Made by a program: the position numbers and the translations under genes | Part shown: positions 10,803 to 22,700 of the stretch, in pieces | How positions within the stretch are numbered: the stretch's first letter is position 1 | How the letters are laid out: each line of letters starts with the position of its first letter | Notes under the pieces: model-generated | Databases searched by the model: none | What the model was told of the DNA's origin: nothing | What the model saw: only the letters and a program-made list of their open reading frames with translations | Assembly (NCBI RefSeq): GCF_000964005.1 | Contig: NZ_JXYP01000030.1 | Span: 62,001 to 126,000 of the forward strand | Origin: Williamsia herbipolensis | GTDB lineage: Bacteria; Actinomycetota; Actinomycetes; Mycobacteriales; Mycobacteriaceae | Direction of reading: 5' to 3' | DNA: 64,000 bases

Positions 10803-11422
10803 GAGAAACGAACCTTTCGTCCTTCGGACACAACAGCTTTGGTCACAAACGAGGCGATGACCTGCACCAGCAGGACACGCTCGACGGTCTTGATGCGATC
10901 GTGCAGGGAGAACTCGTCGTCGGTGTCGTCGATCATCACCGGCGCCTGCGCGAGGATGGGGCCGGTGTCGACACCGTCGTCGACGAGGTGCACCGTCGCG
11001 CCGGTCACCTTGACGCCGTGCGCGAGCGCGTCGCGAACGGCATGCGCACCGGGGAACGACGGCAGCAGGGCCGGATGAGAATTGATGATCCGCCCGGCGA
11101 ACCGGTCCAGGAAGGCCCGGCCGAGGATCTTCATGAACCCCGCGGTGACGACCAGATCGGCGCCGAGGTCGGCGACGACCTCGGTGAGCGCGGCGTCCCA
11201 GGCCGCGCGGTCGGCGTGATCGGCGACGACGCAACGGCGCAGCTCGATCCCCGCCGCACCGGCGAGCTCGGCGGCACGGCAGTCACGGTCGACGACGACG
11301 CCGGTGACCCGGGCGGGAAAGTCCTGGGCCGAGGTGGCGTCGATGATCGCCGCGAGCAGCGAACCCGTACCCGATGCCAGCACGACCACCGCGGGGCGGC
11401 CGTCGGGTGACGTGGCGTTCAG
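10799..11422 (-). CDS. purN: Phosphoribosylglycinamide formyltransferase (GART), possible CTG start
   Basis: Transfers formyl from 10-formyl-THF to GAR in purine synthesis. The body is clear: [16 protein letters not shown] (5'-phosphoribosyl loop), [31 protein letters not shown] with the catalytic Asn-His pair, and [17 protein letters not shown]. The start is unusual. The first ATG/GTG codon (GTG 11389) falls directly at the first beta strand and has no ribosome site. A CTG at 11422 ([20 protein letters not shown]) has GAGGAG six bases upstream, which I prefer. The stop overlaps the purH start. Upstream gap to PerM is 147 bp. Confidence 0.85.
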
Positions 11423-11569
11423 GGTCGACTCCTCGCGATGGCGTGTCGAGTCCGTCCCGCGATGCGGTCGGAGCTCGTGGCGCTTCCGAGACTAGTGGGC
11501 TGTCCGGTCGGCGAATCCACCGGATGCCACCCCGACCGAGCGCACGCCCGGAACCACGTCAGCCGACGA

Positions 11570-13057
11570 TCAGCCGCGACCGTCGGGGTCGGTGTACTGC
11601 ACGCCGAACACCATCGACGCCGGTGCGCGCACCGGCTCGACCTCCACGGTCGGGTCGTCGTCACCCGGGAAGGCGTCGCGGCCCTCGGCATCGAGGTCGC
11701 CCGACCCCGTTGCCAGGAGCCCGTCCGTGTCGTGATCGTCGGTGTCGTGATCGTCGGTGTCGAAGCGATCCCGGTCGAGATCATCCGAGTCGAGGTCGCC
11801 GTACTCGAGGTCCTCGGCATCGAGGTCGTTGTCGAGATCCGCGACCCCGTCATCGCCGGCGTACCAGGCGCGGCGTGCGGCGCGGGTCGACGGCAGGAGG
11901 CCGTGCACGAGGGTCACGACCATGCCGACGACGGCGAACCAGCCGAAGGTGAAGACACCGGTGGCGGGCACCGTCGCACCCGCGGAGCCCAGTTCACCGA
12001 GTTCGCCGCCACCGATCCAGGTGAGCAACACCATCGCGACGGCGGCGAGACCGGCGGTGGCGGCGACGGTCCGGGTGGCGCGCATCGGGTCGACGTGTGA
12101 GGCGCGGCGGGCGGCGACGATCGCGACGATCGCGGTGAGGAGCATGAGACCGGGCGCGGCCACCGAGACCGTCGAGGGCAGGACGGCGGCGATCGGCAAC
12201 GGGGGCACCGACCCGCCGTGTGCGGAGAACAGGTCGCCGCCCGCGGTGCCGATGTGGGCGTCGGCGCCCACGAGGACCGCTGCCGCTCCGATGACCATGT
12301 TGGGTAGATAGAGGATCGACAGGACGGTGAGTCCGAGCGCCCCGGCGACGCCGTTGCCCTGCGTGAGGACGTCGCCGACGACCGAGAACTGCCAGACCAG
12401 CCGCACCACCAGCAGGAGTGCGCCCGCACTCAGCAGGCCGACGACCGCGACGGCGGCGGCGCGCAGCGCGTTCGGCGCCCAGTCGGCGACACCGAGACGC
12501 GCGCCGATCTCTGCCCACCGGCCATGGCAGACGCCGAGACCAGCACCGACACCGTGTACCGCAACGGTGCAGGCGAGCGCGACGAGGACGTTCGGGCTCG
12601 CGACCGTGAGGACGGTGGAGCCGTCCATCACCAGGGCGAGACTCAGGACGGTGATGAGCAGGGGTCCCGCGACGGCGGCGAGGAGGACCGCGGCGATCTC
12701 GGAGCGTCCGCGACGAGATGCGGCGCCGGCGGTCACACGGGCGACGATCGCGACGATCACCAGCGTCGGCAGCAGCGGGAGGATGCCGATGGTCACCTCG
12801 CTGATGGTCAGCGGGACCTGGTGGACGGAGAGCCACATGGCTCCGGCGGCGGCGGTCAACCCGGTCAGCGAGCTGCCCGCGGCGAGGAGGGACGCCAGGG
12901 CGAGGACGACGATGAGCAGCATCGTCGCGGCGCCGACACCGAAGGCGACGACGACGAGCTCGCGCGTGGAACCGGCACTGTGCGCGTCGTGTCGACGTTG
13001 CGCACGGCGCAGTTCCCGCAGACGGGTGGACAGGGTGTCGCCGGTGGAGATGACCAT
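11570..13057 (-). CDS. perM: PerM-like cell-division membrane protein (DUF6350)
   Basis: 495-residue multi-pass membrane protein with roughly nine hydrophobic segments, starting after a short basic cytoplasmic N-terminus (STRLRELRRAQRRHD). In M. tuberculosis, PerM (Rv0955) lies directly upstream of purN-purH and supports cell division during chronic infection. The same neighbours here are the main reason for the name. The last ~95 residues form a very acidic cytoplasmic tail (DLDNDLDAEDLEYGDLDSDD) with a short tandem DTDDH repeat encoded by a 15-bp DNA repeat at 11727-11762. Its exact biochemical role is unknown. It is transcribed towards purN with a terminator-like hairpin behind it. Confidence 0.8.
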   Translation of the reverse strand: MVISTGDTLSTRLRELRRAQRRHDAHSAGSTRELVVVAFGVGAATMLLIVVLALASLLAAGSSLTGLTAAAGAMWLSVHQVPLTISEVTIGILPLLPTLVIVAIVARVTAGAASRRGRSEIAAVLLAAVAGPLLITVLSLALVMDGSTVLTVASPNVLVALACTVAVHGVGAGLGVCHGRWAEIGARLGVADWAPNALRAAAVAVVGLLSAGALLLVVRLVWQFSVVGDVLTQGNGVAGALGLTVLSILYLPNMVIGAAAVLVGADAHIGTAGGDLFSAHGGSVPPLPIAAVLPSTVSVAAPGLMLLTAIVAIVAARRASHVDPMRATRTVAATAGLAAVAMVLLTWIGGGELGELGSAGATVPATGVFTFGWFAVVGMVVTLVHGLLPSTRAARRAWYAGDDGVADLDNDLDAEDLEYGDLDSDDLDRDRFDTDDHDTDDHDTDGLLATGSGDLDAEGRDAFPGDDDPTVEVEPVRAPASMVFGVQYTDPDGRG

Positions 13058-13095
13058 CGACGATCAGGGTGTCACCGAAGGGCCCTGACCTGGGT

Positions 13096-13125
13096 CAGGC
13101 GCGCCGAGTCACCTCGACGCGCCTG
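13096..13125. terminator. Hairpin between DUF5336 gene and perM
   Basis: CAGGCGCG..GAG-tcac-CTC..CGCGCCTG: an 8-bp plus 3-bp stem with one 2-nt internal loop and a 4-nt loop, just after the DUF5336 stop on the minus strand. No U tract. Confidence 0.5.
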
Positions 13126-13134
13126 TCCGGTGGA

Positions 13135-14541
<1,407 letters not shown>

Positions 14542-14586
14542 CTAACGTACCGATGTCCGCGAGCAACCCCTCTGACATCGACGAAA

Positions 14587-14622
14587 CCCGACACGACCGG
14601 CGGGTTCACCGGTCGTGTCGGG
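14587..14622. terminator. Perfect 14-bp hairpin after the DszC-like gene
   Basis: CCCGACACGACCGG at 14587-14600, 8-nt loop, and its exact complement at 14609-14622, starting 12 bp after the stop of the minus-strand operon. No U tract. Confidence 0.7.
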
Positions 14623-14633
14623 TGTGGTGTGTT

Positions 14634-15881
14634 TCAGCTGTACCAGGTGGGTTCGGGCAGTTCACCGATGAGCTGGTGGCGCCCGACCTCGCGACGCTTG
14701 TAGGCGACCGGGTCGTGGAGCGTGTGCGTCCGGACGTTGCGGAAGAACAGGTCGAGCCCCACCTTCGACGAGGTCGACCGGGCGCCGGTGACCTCGAAGA
14801 TGCGCGTGGTGATCTCGAGCGCGACGTCGGTGGCGGCGGCCTTCGCGGCGGCCACGCGCACCTCGTGGGCGCCGCGCTCTTCGGCGGTGACGTCCCACGC
14901 GTTGTCGTGGATCCTCTGCTGCTCGACGGCCACGGCGTCGGCGAGCGCCTCGGCGGCCCACAGCTTCGTGGTCAGGTCACCGTAGGTGTCGATGACGTAG
15001 GGCTCGTCGACGGCACGGTCGAATCCCCCGTGCAGCCACGGGCGGGTCGTGTCGCGGGTGTAGTCGGCGGCGGTCTGCAGGGCGCCGCGGGCGATGCCGA
15101 GGTAGAAGTTGACGAACACCAACTGGATGATCGGCACGTTGAGCGTGTTGTAGACGCGGGGCTGGAACTCCTTGTCCACGAACCCGGCCGCCGAGGCCCA
15201 CTCGGTGGTGACGTTGTCGATGGTGACGCTGCCGCTCTCGGTGAGGCGCTGGCCGAGATTGTCCCAGTCGTGGTGGAAGGTGAGGCCCTCGCTGTTGCTG
15301 GGCACGATCGCGAAGATGTGGGCGCCGGTGGTCTCGAGGACGCCCTCGAGGACGGTGACGTCGGAGACGTGCGAGCCGGTCGAGAACGACTTGCGGCCGG
15401 TGTAGCTGATGGTGTCGCCGTTGTCGGTGATCGTCACGTCGCTGTCGCGGGGGTTGACCGCGCCGCCGAAGAACCACGTGTTCTGCGTCGCCGCGGTTTC
15501 CACGGCCTCGATCTGCTCGCGCGTCCCGACGAGTCGCGCCGCCCAGAACCAGAGCAGGTGGTAGCCCAGGAGCTGGCCGATCGATCCGTCGCCGGCGGCG
15601 ACGGCACGGATCACCTCGTAGGCGGTGACCCAGTTCTGGCCACCTCCGCCGTGCTCGACGGGGCCGAGGAGGGTGACCAGGCCCGACTCCTTGAGCAGGG
15701 CGACCTCGGCGTGCGGGGTCGCGCCGGCGCGGTCGCGCTCCACGGCGTCGGCGGCGAGGATCGAGGCGACCTCGTGGGCGCGTCGGATCCAGCCGGCGGA
15801 GTCGCTCGGCGTCTCGGTCCAGGCGCTGCGGTCGGGATGGACGGTGGTGTCACGGGAAAGGGTGGAAGTCATGGAGGACAT
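14634..15881 (-). CDS. Acyl-CoA-dehydrogenase-fold flavin monooxygenase, DszC/SfnB-like
   Basis: 415 residues. The fold is acyl-CoA dehydrogenase, but the best remembered match is DszC (dibenzothiophene monooxygenase) and SfnB/SfnC sulfur-acquisition oxidoreductases. Shared blocks are AVERDRAGATPHAE, LLGYHLLWFW, NFYLGIARGAL, DTTRPWLHGGFDRA and the C-terminal RNVRTHTLHDPVAYK. It lacks the usual catalytic glutamate context of true dehydrogenases, so reduced-flavin-dependent oxygenation is more likely than CoA-ester oxidation. The substrate is unknown. Start is ATG 15881 (MSSMTSTL) or ATG 15872; neither has a good ribosome site. It is the last gene of the operon with the two CoA ligases. Confidence 0.8.
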   Translation of the reverse strand: MSSMTSTLSRDTTVHPDRSAWTETPSDSAGWIRRAHEVASILAADAVERDRAGATPHAEVALLKESGLVTLLGPVEHGGGGQNWVTAYEVIRAVAAGDGSIGQLLGYHLLWFWAARLVGTREQIEAVETAATQNTWFFGGAVNPRDSDVTITDNGDTISYTGRKSFSTGSHVSDVTVLEGVLETTGAHIFAIVPSNSEGLTFHHDWDNLGQRLTESGSVTIDNVTTEWASAAGFVDKEFQPRVYNTLNVPIIQLVFVNFYLGIARGALQTAADYTRDTTRPWLHGGFDRAVDEPYVIDTYGDLTTKLWAAEALADAVAVEQQRIHDNAWDVTAEERGAHEVRVAAAKAAATDVALEITTRIFEVTGARSTSSKVGLDLFFRNVRTHTLHDPVAYKRREVGRHQLIGELPEPTWYS

Positions 15882-15938
15882 GACAGCAACCGAACAGGTG
15901 TCTGTGACCCGTTGCGCGCGCGGTGAGTCCAACCCCGC

Positions 15939-17894
15939 TCACCAGCGGTGCGCGGCCCCCTGGGCGGTGAACCACTCGAGCAGTGACGGATCGTCCATCG
16001 ATCGCGGGTCGATCGCGACGTCGGTGCGACCGGCCAGGATCCCGGTGACCGGGACCTCGAGTTTCTTGCCGGTGCGCGTGTGCGGGATGCCGGGGGCCTC
16101 GATCACCTCGTCGGGGACGTGCCGCGGGGACAGGCGTGTGCGGACGTCGGAGGCGATGCGCGCGATGAGTGCGTCGTCGAGGACGGCACCGTCGACGAGG
16201 GTGACGAACAACGGCATCCAGTAGGCGCCGTCGGGTCCGTCGACACCGAGGACGAAGGCCTCGGCGACCTCGGGTACGGCCTCGACGACCTCGTAGATGT
16301 CGGCCGATCCCATGCGGATGCCGTGGCGGTTGAGCGTCGCGTCGCTGCGTCCGTGGATCACGACCGATCCGCGGTCGGTGACCGTCACCCAGTCGCCGTG
16401 ACGCCACACCCCCGGCGCCGGACCCTGGTCCCACTCGTGCTCGAAATAGGCTGCGCGGTAGCGGCTGCCGTCGTCATCGGCCCAGAACGACACCGGCATC
16501 GACGGCATCGGGGTGGTGATGACCATCTCCCCGACCTCGTCGACCAGTTCGGTCCGGTCGGGCGCCCAGCTGTGCAGGGCCACGCCGAGGTAGCGCACCG
16601 AGAGCTCGCCGGGGACCACCGGTTCACCGACGGATCCACCGGCGAAGGCGGTGACGACGTCGGTGCCCCCGCTGACCGACGACACCGCGACGTCGGCGCC
16701 GACGTTCTCGTCGACCCAGTCGAACAGGTCGGCGGCCAGCGTCGAGCCGGTGCTGCCCAGGGTCGCGAGGCGGTGCAGGTCGTGATCGGTGCCGGGGTGC
16801 AGTCCCGCCTTGCGGGAGGCCTGCAGCTGGCCCGGACTGGTCCCGAAGTAGGTGACGCCCTCGCGCTCGAGCAGCGACCACAGCTGGTCGGCGTCGGGAT
16901 ATAGCGGGGAGCCCGAATAGCAGATCACCGTTGCGCCGCAGAGCAATCCAGCGACCCGGTAGTTCCACATCATCCAGCTGAGCGCGGTCTGCCAGAAGAA
17001 GACGTCTCCCGGGCCGAGGTCGGAGTGCAGCGAGATGACCTTGAGGTGTTCCAGCACGACGCCGCCGTGGCCGTGGACGATGCCCTTCGGCCGGCCGGTG
17101 GTCCCGGAGCTGAAGAGCACCCACAGCGGGTGGTCGAAGGCGACGTCGGCGACCTGCGGGGTGCGGGCCTCGGCGACGACGGCGGCGTGATCGATGACGG
17201 TGACCTCACCCCATCCGTCGGTGCACAGGTCGGGGCCGCCCTCGATGTGCACCGTGACGATCGCGCGCAGGGTGGGCAGCGCGGCGACGAGTTCATCGAC
17301 GTGCGACCGTTTGTCGATCCACTTGCCGTTGTAGCGGTAGCCGTTCGCGACGATCAGCGCGCTCGGGGCGAGCTGGCCGAGGCGGGCGGCGGCGCCGTCG
17401 GGTGCGTAGTCGGCGCCGCAGCCCGACCAGATGGCGCCGAGCGATGCGGTCGCGAGGAAGACGGTCATCGCCTCGACGACGTCGGGCAGGTAGCCGACGA
17501 CCACGTCGCCGCGCCCCACGCCGGCATCGGCGAGAGCCGCGGCGAGAGCGCCGATCTGTCCGGGCAGGTCGGCACGGTCGACGACCGTCCGCTCCCCTGC
17601 CTCGTCGATCCCGACGAGCGCGGGTCCCTTCGCGTCCCGGGCGTGCCGCAGGACCTCGTCGACGTAGTTCAGCTCGACACCGGGGAACCACCGGGCCCCG
17701 GGCATCCCCGGGTCCGGGAGGACGGCGTCGTCGCCGGAATCCAGTGGTGCGCCGCGGTTCTCCAGGTCGAAGAAATCCCACAGTGCACGCCAGAATCGTG
17801 CGGGCTCGTCGATCGACCACTGCCACATCGCGGCGTAGTCGCCTCTCACACCGTCGGGGAGTCCGTCGGCGAACCGTTCGATCGCCGTGGTCAT
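15939..17894 (-). CDS. Acetoacetate-CoA ligase (acetoacetyl-CoA synthetase)
   Basis: Activates acetoacetate with ATP and CoA. At 651 residues it has the family length. The N-terminal AACS domain starts with the typical DYAAMWQWSIDEPARFW. ANL-family core motifs follow: VLFSSGTTGRPKGIVHGHGG (P-loop), YFGTSPGQLQ, SVSGGTD, WRHGDWVTV and the C-terminal HTRTGKKLEVPV with the adenylation lysine. The ATG overlaps the stop of the upstream acyl-CoA synthetase (ATGA), so they are coupled. The gene implies use of acetoacetate, for example from leucine or ketone-body breakdown. Confidence 0.93.
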   Translation of the reverse strand: MTTAIERFADGLPDGVRGDYAAMWQWSIDEPARFWRALWDFFDLENRGAPLDSGDDAVLPDPGMPGARWFPGVELNYVDEVLRHARDAKGPALVGIDEAGERTVVDRADLPGQIGALAAALADAGVGRGDVVVGYLPDVVEAMTVFLATASLGAIWSGCGADYAPDGAAARLGQLAPSALIVANGYRYNGKWIDKRSHVDELVAALPTLRAIVTVHIEGGPDLCTDGWGEVTVIDHAAVVAEARTPQVADVAFDHPLWVLFSSGTTGRPKGIVHGHGGVVLEHLKVISLHSDLGPGDVFFWQTALSWMMWNYRVAGLLCGATVICYSGSPLYPDADQLWSLLEREGVTYFGTSPGQLQASRKAGLHPGTDHDLHRLATLGSTGSTLAADLFDWVDENVGADVAVSSVSGGTDVVTAFAGGSVGEPVVPGELSVRYLGVALHSWAPDRTELVDEVGEMVITTPMPSMPVSFWADDDGSRYRAAYFEHEWDQGPAPGVWRHGDWVTVTDRGSVVIHGRSDATLNRHGIRMGSADIYEVVEAVPEVAEAFVLGVDGPDGAYWMPLFVTLVDGAVLDDALIARIASDVRTRLSPRHVPDEVIEAPGIPHTRTGKKLEVPVTGILAGRTDVAIDPRSMDDPSLLEWFTAQGAAHRW

Positions 17895-19549
17895 CGGGCG
17901 CTCACACCCAGCATCTGCGCCGCCTGTTCGCGCATCACCACCTTGCGCACCTTGCCGGTCACGGTCATCGGGAACTCGTCGACGACGTGGACATACCTCG
18001 GGATCTTGTGCTTCGCGATCACCCCGGACGCGAAGTCCCGCAACGACTCCGCCGTCATCGCGGGCGCGCCGTCACGCAGGCGCACCCACGCCATGATCTC
18101 CTCGCCGTATCGCTCGTCGGGGACACCGATCACCTGGGCGTCGAGGATGTCGGGGTGGGTGTACAGGAACTCCTCGATCTCGCGGGGGTAGATGTTCTCG
18201 CCACCCCGGATCACCATGTCCTTGATCCGTCCGGTGATCTGCACGTAGCCGTCGGCGTCCATCACGGCGATGTCGCCGGTGTGCATCCATCCGTCGTCGC
18301 CGAGCACCTCGGCCGTCTTCGCAGGCTCGTTCCAGTAGCCGCTCATCACGCTGTACCCGCGCGTGCAGAACTCGCCGGCGACCCCGCGGTCGACGATGGC
18401 GTCGTCGCCGTCGACGATCTTGATCTCGAGGTGCGGACCCACGCGCCCGACCGTGCCGACACGGCGGTCGAGGGAGTCGTCGGTGCGGGTCTGCGTCGAG
18501 ACCGGTGACGTCTCGGTCATGCCGTAGCAGATCGACACCTCGTCCATGTTCATCCGCGTGACCACCTGGCGCATCACGTGTTCCGGACACGGCGAACCCG
18601 CCATGATCCCCGTGCGCAACGACGACAGGTCGTGGTCGTCGGCGTCTGGCGAATCGAGGAGGGCGAGCTCGGCGATGAACATGGTCGGCACACCGTACAG
18701 ACTGGTACATCTGTGCTGCTCGACCGCACGCAGGGTCGCCGCCGGGTCGAAAGCCGGGGCGGGGATCACCATCGCGGCACCGTGACTCGTCGCCGCGAGA
18801 TTGCCCATCACCATGCCGAAACAGTGATAGAACGGCACCGGGATCGCGATCCGGTCGGCCTCGGTGTACCCGCACAGCTCCCCGACGAGGTACCCGTTGT
18901 TGCCGATGTTCCGATGCGACAACGTCGCGCCCTTCGGGAAACCCGTTGTGCCCGAAGTGTACTGGATGTTGATCGGGTCGTCAGGGGACAGTCCCGCCGT
19001 CACCTCGGCGACCGCCGCCGACACCTCGGGTGTCGGCGGGGCGAGCAACTCGTCCCACTCCGGGTCACCCATCACGACGACCTCGCGCAGTTCCGGGCAC
19101 GACGCACGCGCCGTGGCGAGCATGGCGCGGTAGTCGGAGTCCTTGAACGACGGCGCCGCGATGACCGTCGACGCCCCCGACTGCACGAGTGCGTACTCGA
19201 TCTCGCGCTGCCGGTACGCGGGGTTGAGGTTGACGAGAATGACGCCGATCTCGGCGCACGCGTACTGGGTGACCACCCACTCCCACCGGTTCGGCGACCA
19301 CAGTCCGAGGCGGTCGGCCGGGCGCAGGCCATGCGTGTACAGGCCGGCGGCGAGGGCGTGCACCGTCTCGGCGAACTCGCGATAGGTCCACCGCCGATCG
19401 GCCGCGCAGTCGATGAGCGCGTCGTTGTCGGGGACGCGGGCGACCGTGGCGGCGAGGGTGGCGGGGATGGTCGTCTCGAGCAGAGGCGGTCGTGCCTCGC
19501 CGCGCGCGTACGAGGGCTCAGGGGCGGACGGGGCGGAGGACTCGGTCAT
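17891..19549 (-). CDS. Acyl-CoA synthetase (AMP-binding, FadD-type)
   Basis: 552 residues from ATG 19549 (MTESSAPSAPEPSY). ANL motifs: INIQYTSGTTGFPKGATLSHRN, CYGMTETSPVS, GYWNEPAKTAEV, MHTGDIAVMDADGY, GRIKDMVIRGGENIYPREIE, and the C-terminal MTVTGKVRKVVMRE with the catalytic lysine. It resembles medium- or long-chain fatty-acyl-CoA synthetases such as the FadD35 group; the substrate is not determined. First gene of the operon. It is divergent from the indolepyruvate oxidoreductase, with two inverted repeats in the shared promoter. A reading-frame extension further upstream crosses those operators and is unlikely to be translated. Confidence 0.88.
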   Translation of the reverse strand: MTESSAPSAPEPSYARGEARPPLLETTIPATLAATVARVPDNDALIDCAADRRWTYREFAETVHALAAGLYTHGLRPADRLGLWSPNRWEWVVTQYACAEIGVILVNLNPAYRQREIEYALVQSGASTVIAAPSFKDSDYRAMLATARASCPELREVVVMGDPEWDELLAPPTPEVSAAVAEVTAGLSPDDPINIQYTSGTTGFPKGATLSHRNIGNNGYLVGELCGYTEADRIAIPVPFYHCFGMVMGNLAATSHGAAMVIPAPAFDPAATLRAVEQHRCTSLYGVPTMFIAELALLDSPDADDHDLSSLRTGIMAGSPCPEHVMRQVVTRMNMDEVSICYGMTETSPVSTQTRTDDSLDRRVGTVGRVGPHLEIKIVDGDDAIVDRGVAGEFCTRGYSVMSGYWNEPAKTAEVLGDDGWMHTGDIAVMDADGYVQITGRIKDMVIRGGENIYPREIEEFLYTHPDILDAQVIGVPDERYGEEIMAWVRLRDGAPAMTAESLRDFASGVIAKHKIPRYVHVVDEFPMTVTGKVRKVVMREQAAQMLGVSAR

Positions 19550-19570
19550 ACCGACATGATGCATCCCTAC

Positions 19571-19622
19571 GTGACACACGTCACGATCGCCGCCTACGGT
19601 GGTGTCACCGACACACGGTGAC
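19571..19622. promoter_or_regulatory. Two inverted repeats in a divergent promoter region
   Basis: GTGAC-acac-GTCAC at 19571-19584 and GTCACCG-acaca-CGGTGAC at 19604-19622 lie between the acyl-CoA synthetase (minus) and the IOR gene (plus). The two share GTCAC/GTGAC half-sites, which suggests one regulator binding two sites; no regulator gene is adjacent. Confidence 0.5.
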
Positions 19623-19702
19623 CCACCGAACACAAAGGACGGCCGCCCCCACCACCCCCGGGGCCGCGGCCGGACACATACGCAAAGGCCCAGGTGACCC
19701 CT

Positions 19703-22700
19703 ATGACCCTCGCAACCGACCGTCGCAACGACGGCCCGACCGACCCGCACCGAGACGGTGCGACCGCGTTCTCCCTCGACGACCGCTACACCCGGGAGTC
19801 CGGCACGATCTACCTCACCGGCATCCAGGCGCTGGTCCGCATGGTCACAGACCGCGCCCGGCTCGATCGCCGCACCGGCCTCCACACCGCGTCGTTCATC
19901 TCCGGCTACGAGGGATCCCCACTCGCCGGCTACGACCTCGAGATCGGACGCCGACGTCGACACCTCGAACCGTGGGACGTCACCCATCGCCCCGCCCTGA
20001 ACGAGGAACTCGCCGCGACCTCGGTGATGGGTTCACAGGTCGCCGCCCGGGTCGGCCACCTCGCCGCTGACGCCGGCGGCCACGACCGCGACGGCGTCGT
20101 CGGGTACTGGTACGGCAAGGCACCCGGTCTCGACCGCGCATCGGACGCCCTGCGCCACGCGAACCTCATCGGCACCCACCACCACGGGGGCGCGGTGGCC
20201 CTCGTCGGCGACGACCCGGGCGCGAAGAGCTCCACGGTCCCGTGCGCGTCGGAGATGGCGCTGGCCGACCTGTACATGCCGATCCTCTACCCCGCCGACT
20301 CGCAGGACATCCTCGACTTCGGCATCCACGCGGCGATGATGTCGCGGGTGTCGGGACTGTGGACGTCGATGAAGATCTCCGCCCACGTCGCCGACGGCGC
20401 ATCGACCGCGGTCGTCGACCCCGAACGGATCGTGCCGGTCTACGGCGATCTGGGGACCAGCCCGCACATCCCGAGCGGCAAACTGCTCGGCGCAAACCTG
20501 ATGGAGCTCGAACAGAACCAGCTGACCATCCGCAAGCCGCGCGCCGAGGAATACGCGCGGCTGAACCGGCTCAACAGGATCGTGTCGCGCACGGCCGACG
20601 ATCGCATCGGCATCGTCGCCGCGGGCAAGACCTACCTCGACGTACGAGAGGCGTTGCGACTCATCGGTGTCGGCGACGACGAGCTGGGCGCGCTGGGGAT
20701 CCGGATCCTGAAGCTCGGCATGGTCTACCCGTTCGAGCGCCAGATCCTCGACGAGTTCGTCGCCGGTCTCGACGAGGTGATCGTGGTGGAGGAGAAGCGC
20801 GATTTCATCGAGACGATGATGCGCGACATCCTATTTCGTCGACCAGAAGCCCCGGCGATCGTCGGCAAGACCAACGAGGATGGGTCCACCCTGTTCTCGC
20901 GGTTCGGGGAACTCGACACCGACGCGGTGGTACGCGGACTGGCGTCGCGCCTCGCCCGCCGCCACCACGTGCCCGCCGCGGTCGACTGGATCGAGCGCCA
21001 GAGCCGCAAACGCACCCGCATCGAACTGCCGCTCGCCGTGCGCAGTCCCTACTTCTGTTCGGGGTGCCCGCACAACAGTTCCACCAAGGTCTCCGACGAC
21101 ACCCTCGTCGGAGCCGGGATCGGTTGCCACGCCATGGTTCTGCTGATGGATCCGGCGCAGGTCGGCGACGTCACCGGCGTCACCCAGATGGGCGGGGAGG
21201 GCGCGCAGTGGTTGGGCATGGCGCCCTTCCTCACCGAACGCCACTTCGTGCAGAACGTCGGCGACGGCACCTTCATGCACTCGGGGTCCCTCGCGCTGCG
21301 CTACGCCGTCGCCTCCGGCGAGAACATCACCTACAAGTTGCTCTACAACGGCACCGTCGCGATGACCGGCGGCCAGGACGCCGTCGGCGCGCAGGGACTA
21401 CCGCAACTGACGGCGTTGCTGCTCGCCGAAGGGGTCCGCCGCGTCGTGATCACCTCCGACGACCCGACCCGCACCCGCGCACTGGGTCTGCCGGCGGGGG
21501 TGACCGTCCGGCACCGCGACGACATGCTCGAGGTGCAGAACGAGCTGGCCGCGGTCACGGGCGTCACCGTTCTCGTGCACGATCAGCACTGCGCTGCGGA
21601 GAAGCGACGGAAGCGCAAGCGCGGCACCGCGCCGGTCCCGACCCAGCGCGTGATGATCAACGAACGCATCTGCGAGGGGTGCGGCGACTGCGGCGAGACG
21701 TCCAACTGCCTGTCGGTGCACCCGGTGGAGACCGAGTTCGGGCGCAAGACCCACATCGACCAGAGCTCGTGCAATCTCGACTTCTCGTGCCTCAAGGGCG
21801 ACTGCCCGTCGTTCGTGACCGTGACACCCGGAACCGCACCGACCCGTCGCGCGGCCGTCGATGATCTCGCGGCCGACTCGGTGGCCGAACCGGCACACCG
21901 GCGCACCGCGACCGACGGCTTCCGCCTGCGTGTGACGGGTATCGGCGGCACCGGTGTCGTCACGGTGTCGCAGGTGCTCGCCACCGCGGGTGTCCTCGAC
22001 GGCCACGACGCACGCACCGTCGACATGACCGGTCTCGCCCAGAAGGGCGGAGCGGTGGTGAGCGACGTCAAGATCGGGCCGCCCACATCCGACGGCCCGA
22101 TCGAGCAGGCGGCGAAGATCGCCTCCGGTGACTGCGACCTGTACCTGTCGTGCGATCCGCTCGTCGGTGCCGACCCTGTGAACCTCAAGGTGGCGAGTCC
22201 GGACCGGACGACAGCCGTTGTGTCGACGAGCGCGATCCCGACCGGCGCCATGGTCGTCGACACCTCCGTCGGCTTCCCCTCCGACCAGCAGATCCACGAC
22301 GCGATCGACCGTGCGACCGGACGGGCGGTCTACCTCGACCCGATGGCGTTGGCCACCGACCTGTTCGGCGACGAGCAGTACGCCAACATGCTGATGGTCG
22401 GGGCGGCGTATCAGACGGGGGCGCTGGCGATCTCGGCCGAGTCACTGGAACAGGCGATCGAGCTCAACGGTGTCGCGGTGGCCGCGAACCTGCAGGCGTT
22501 CCGACGCGGACGTCACGTGGTCGCCGAGCCCGATGCCGTGCGCGAGGCGATCGCGCAACGGCACCCGCAGCCGGTCGCGACGCAGCCCTCGGCCATCGCA
22601 CGAGAGATGATCGCACCGCTGGGTGATCTCGACGACGAGGTGCGCGAGCTCGTGCTTCGGCGGGTCGACGAGCTGATCGCGTACCAGGATCGGCGCTACG

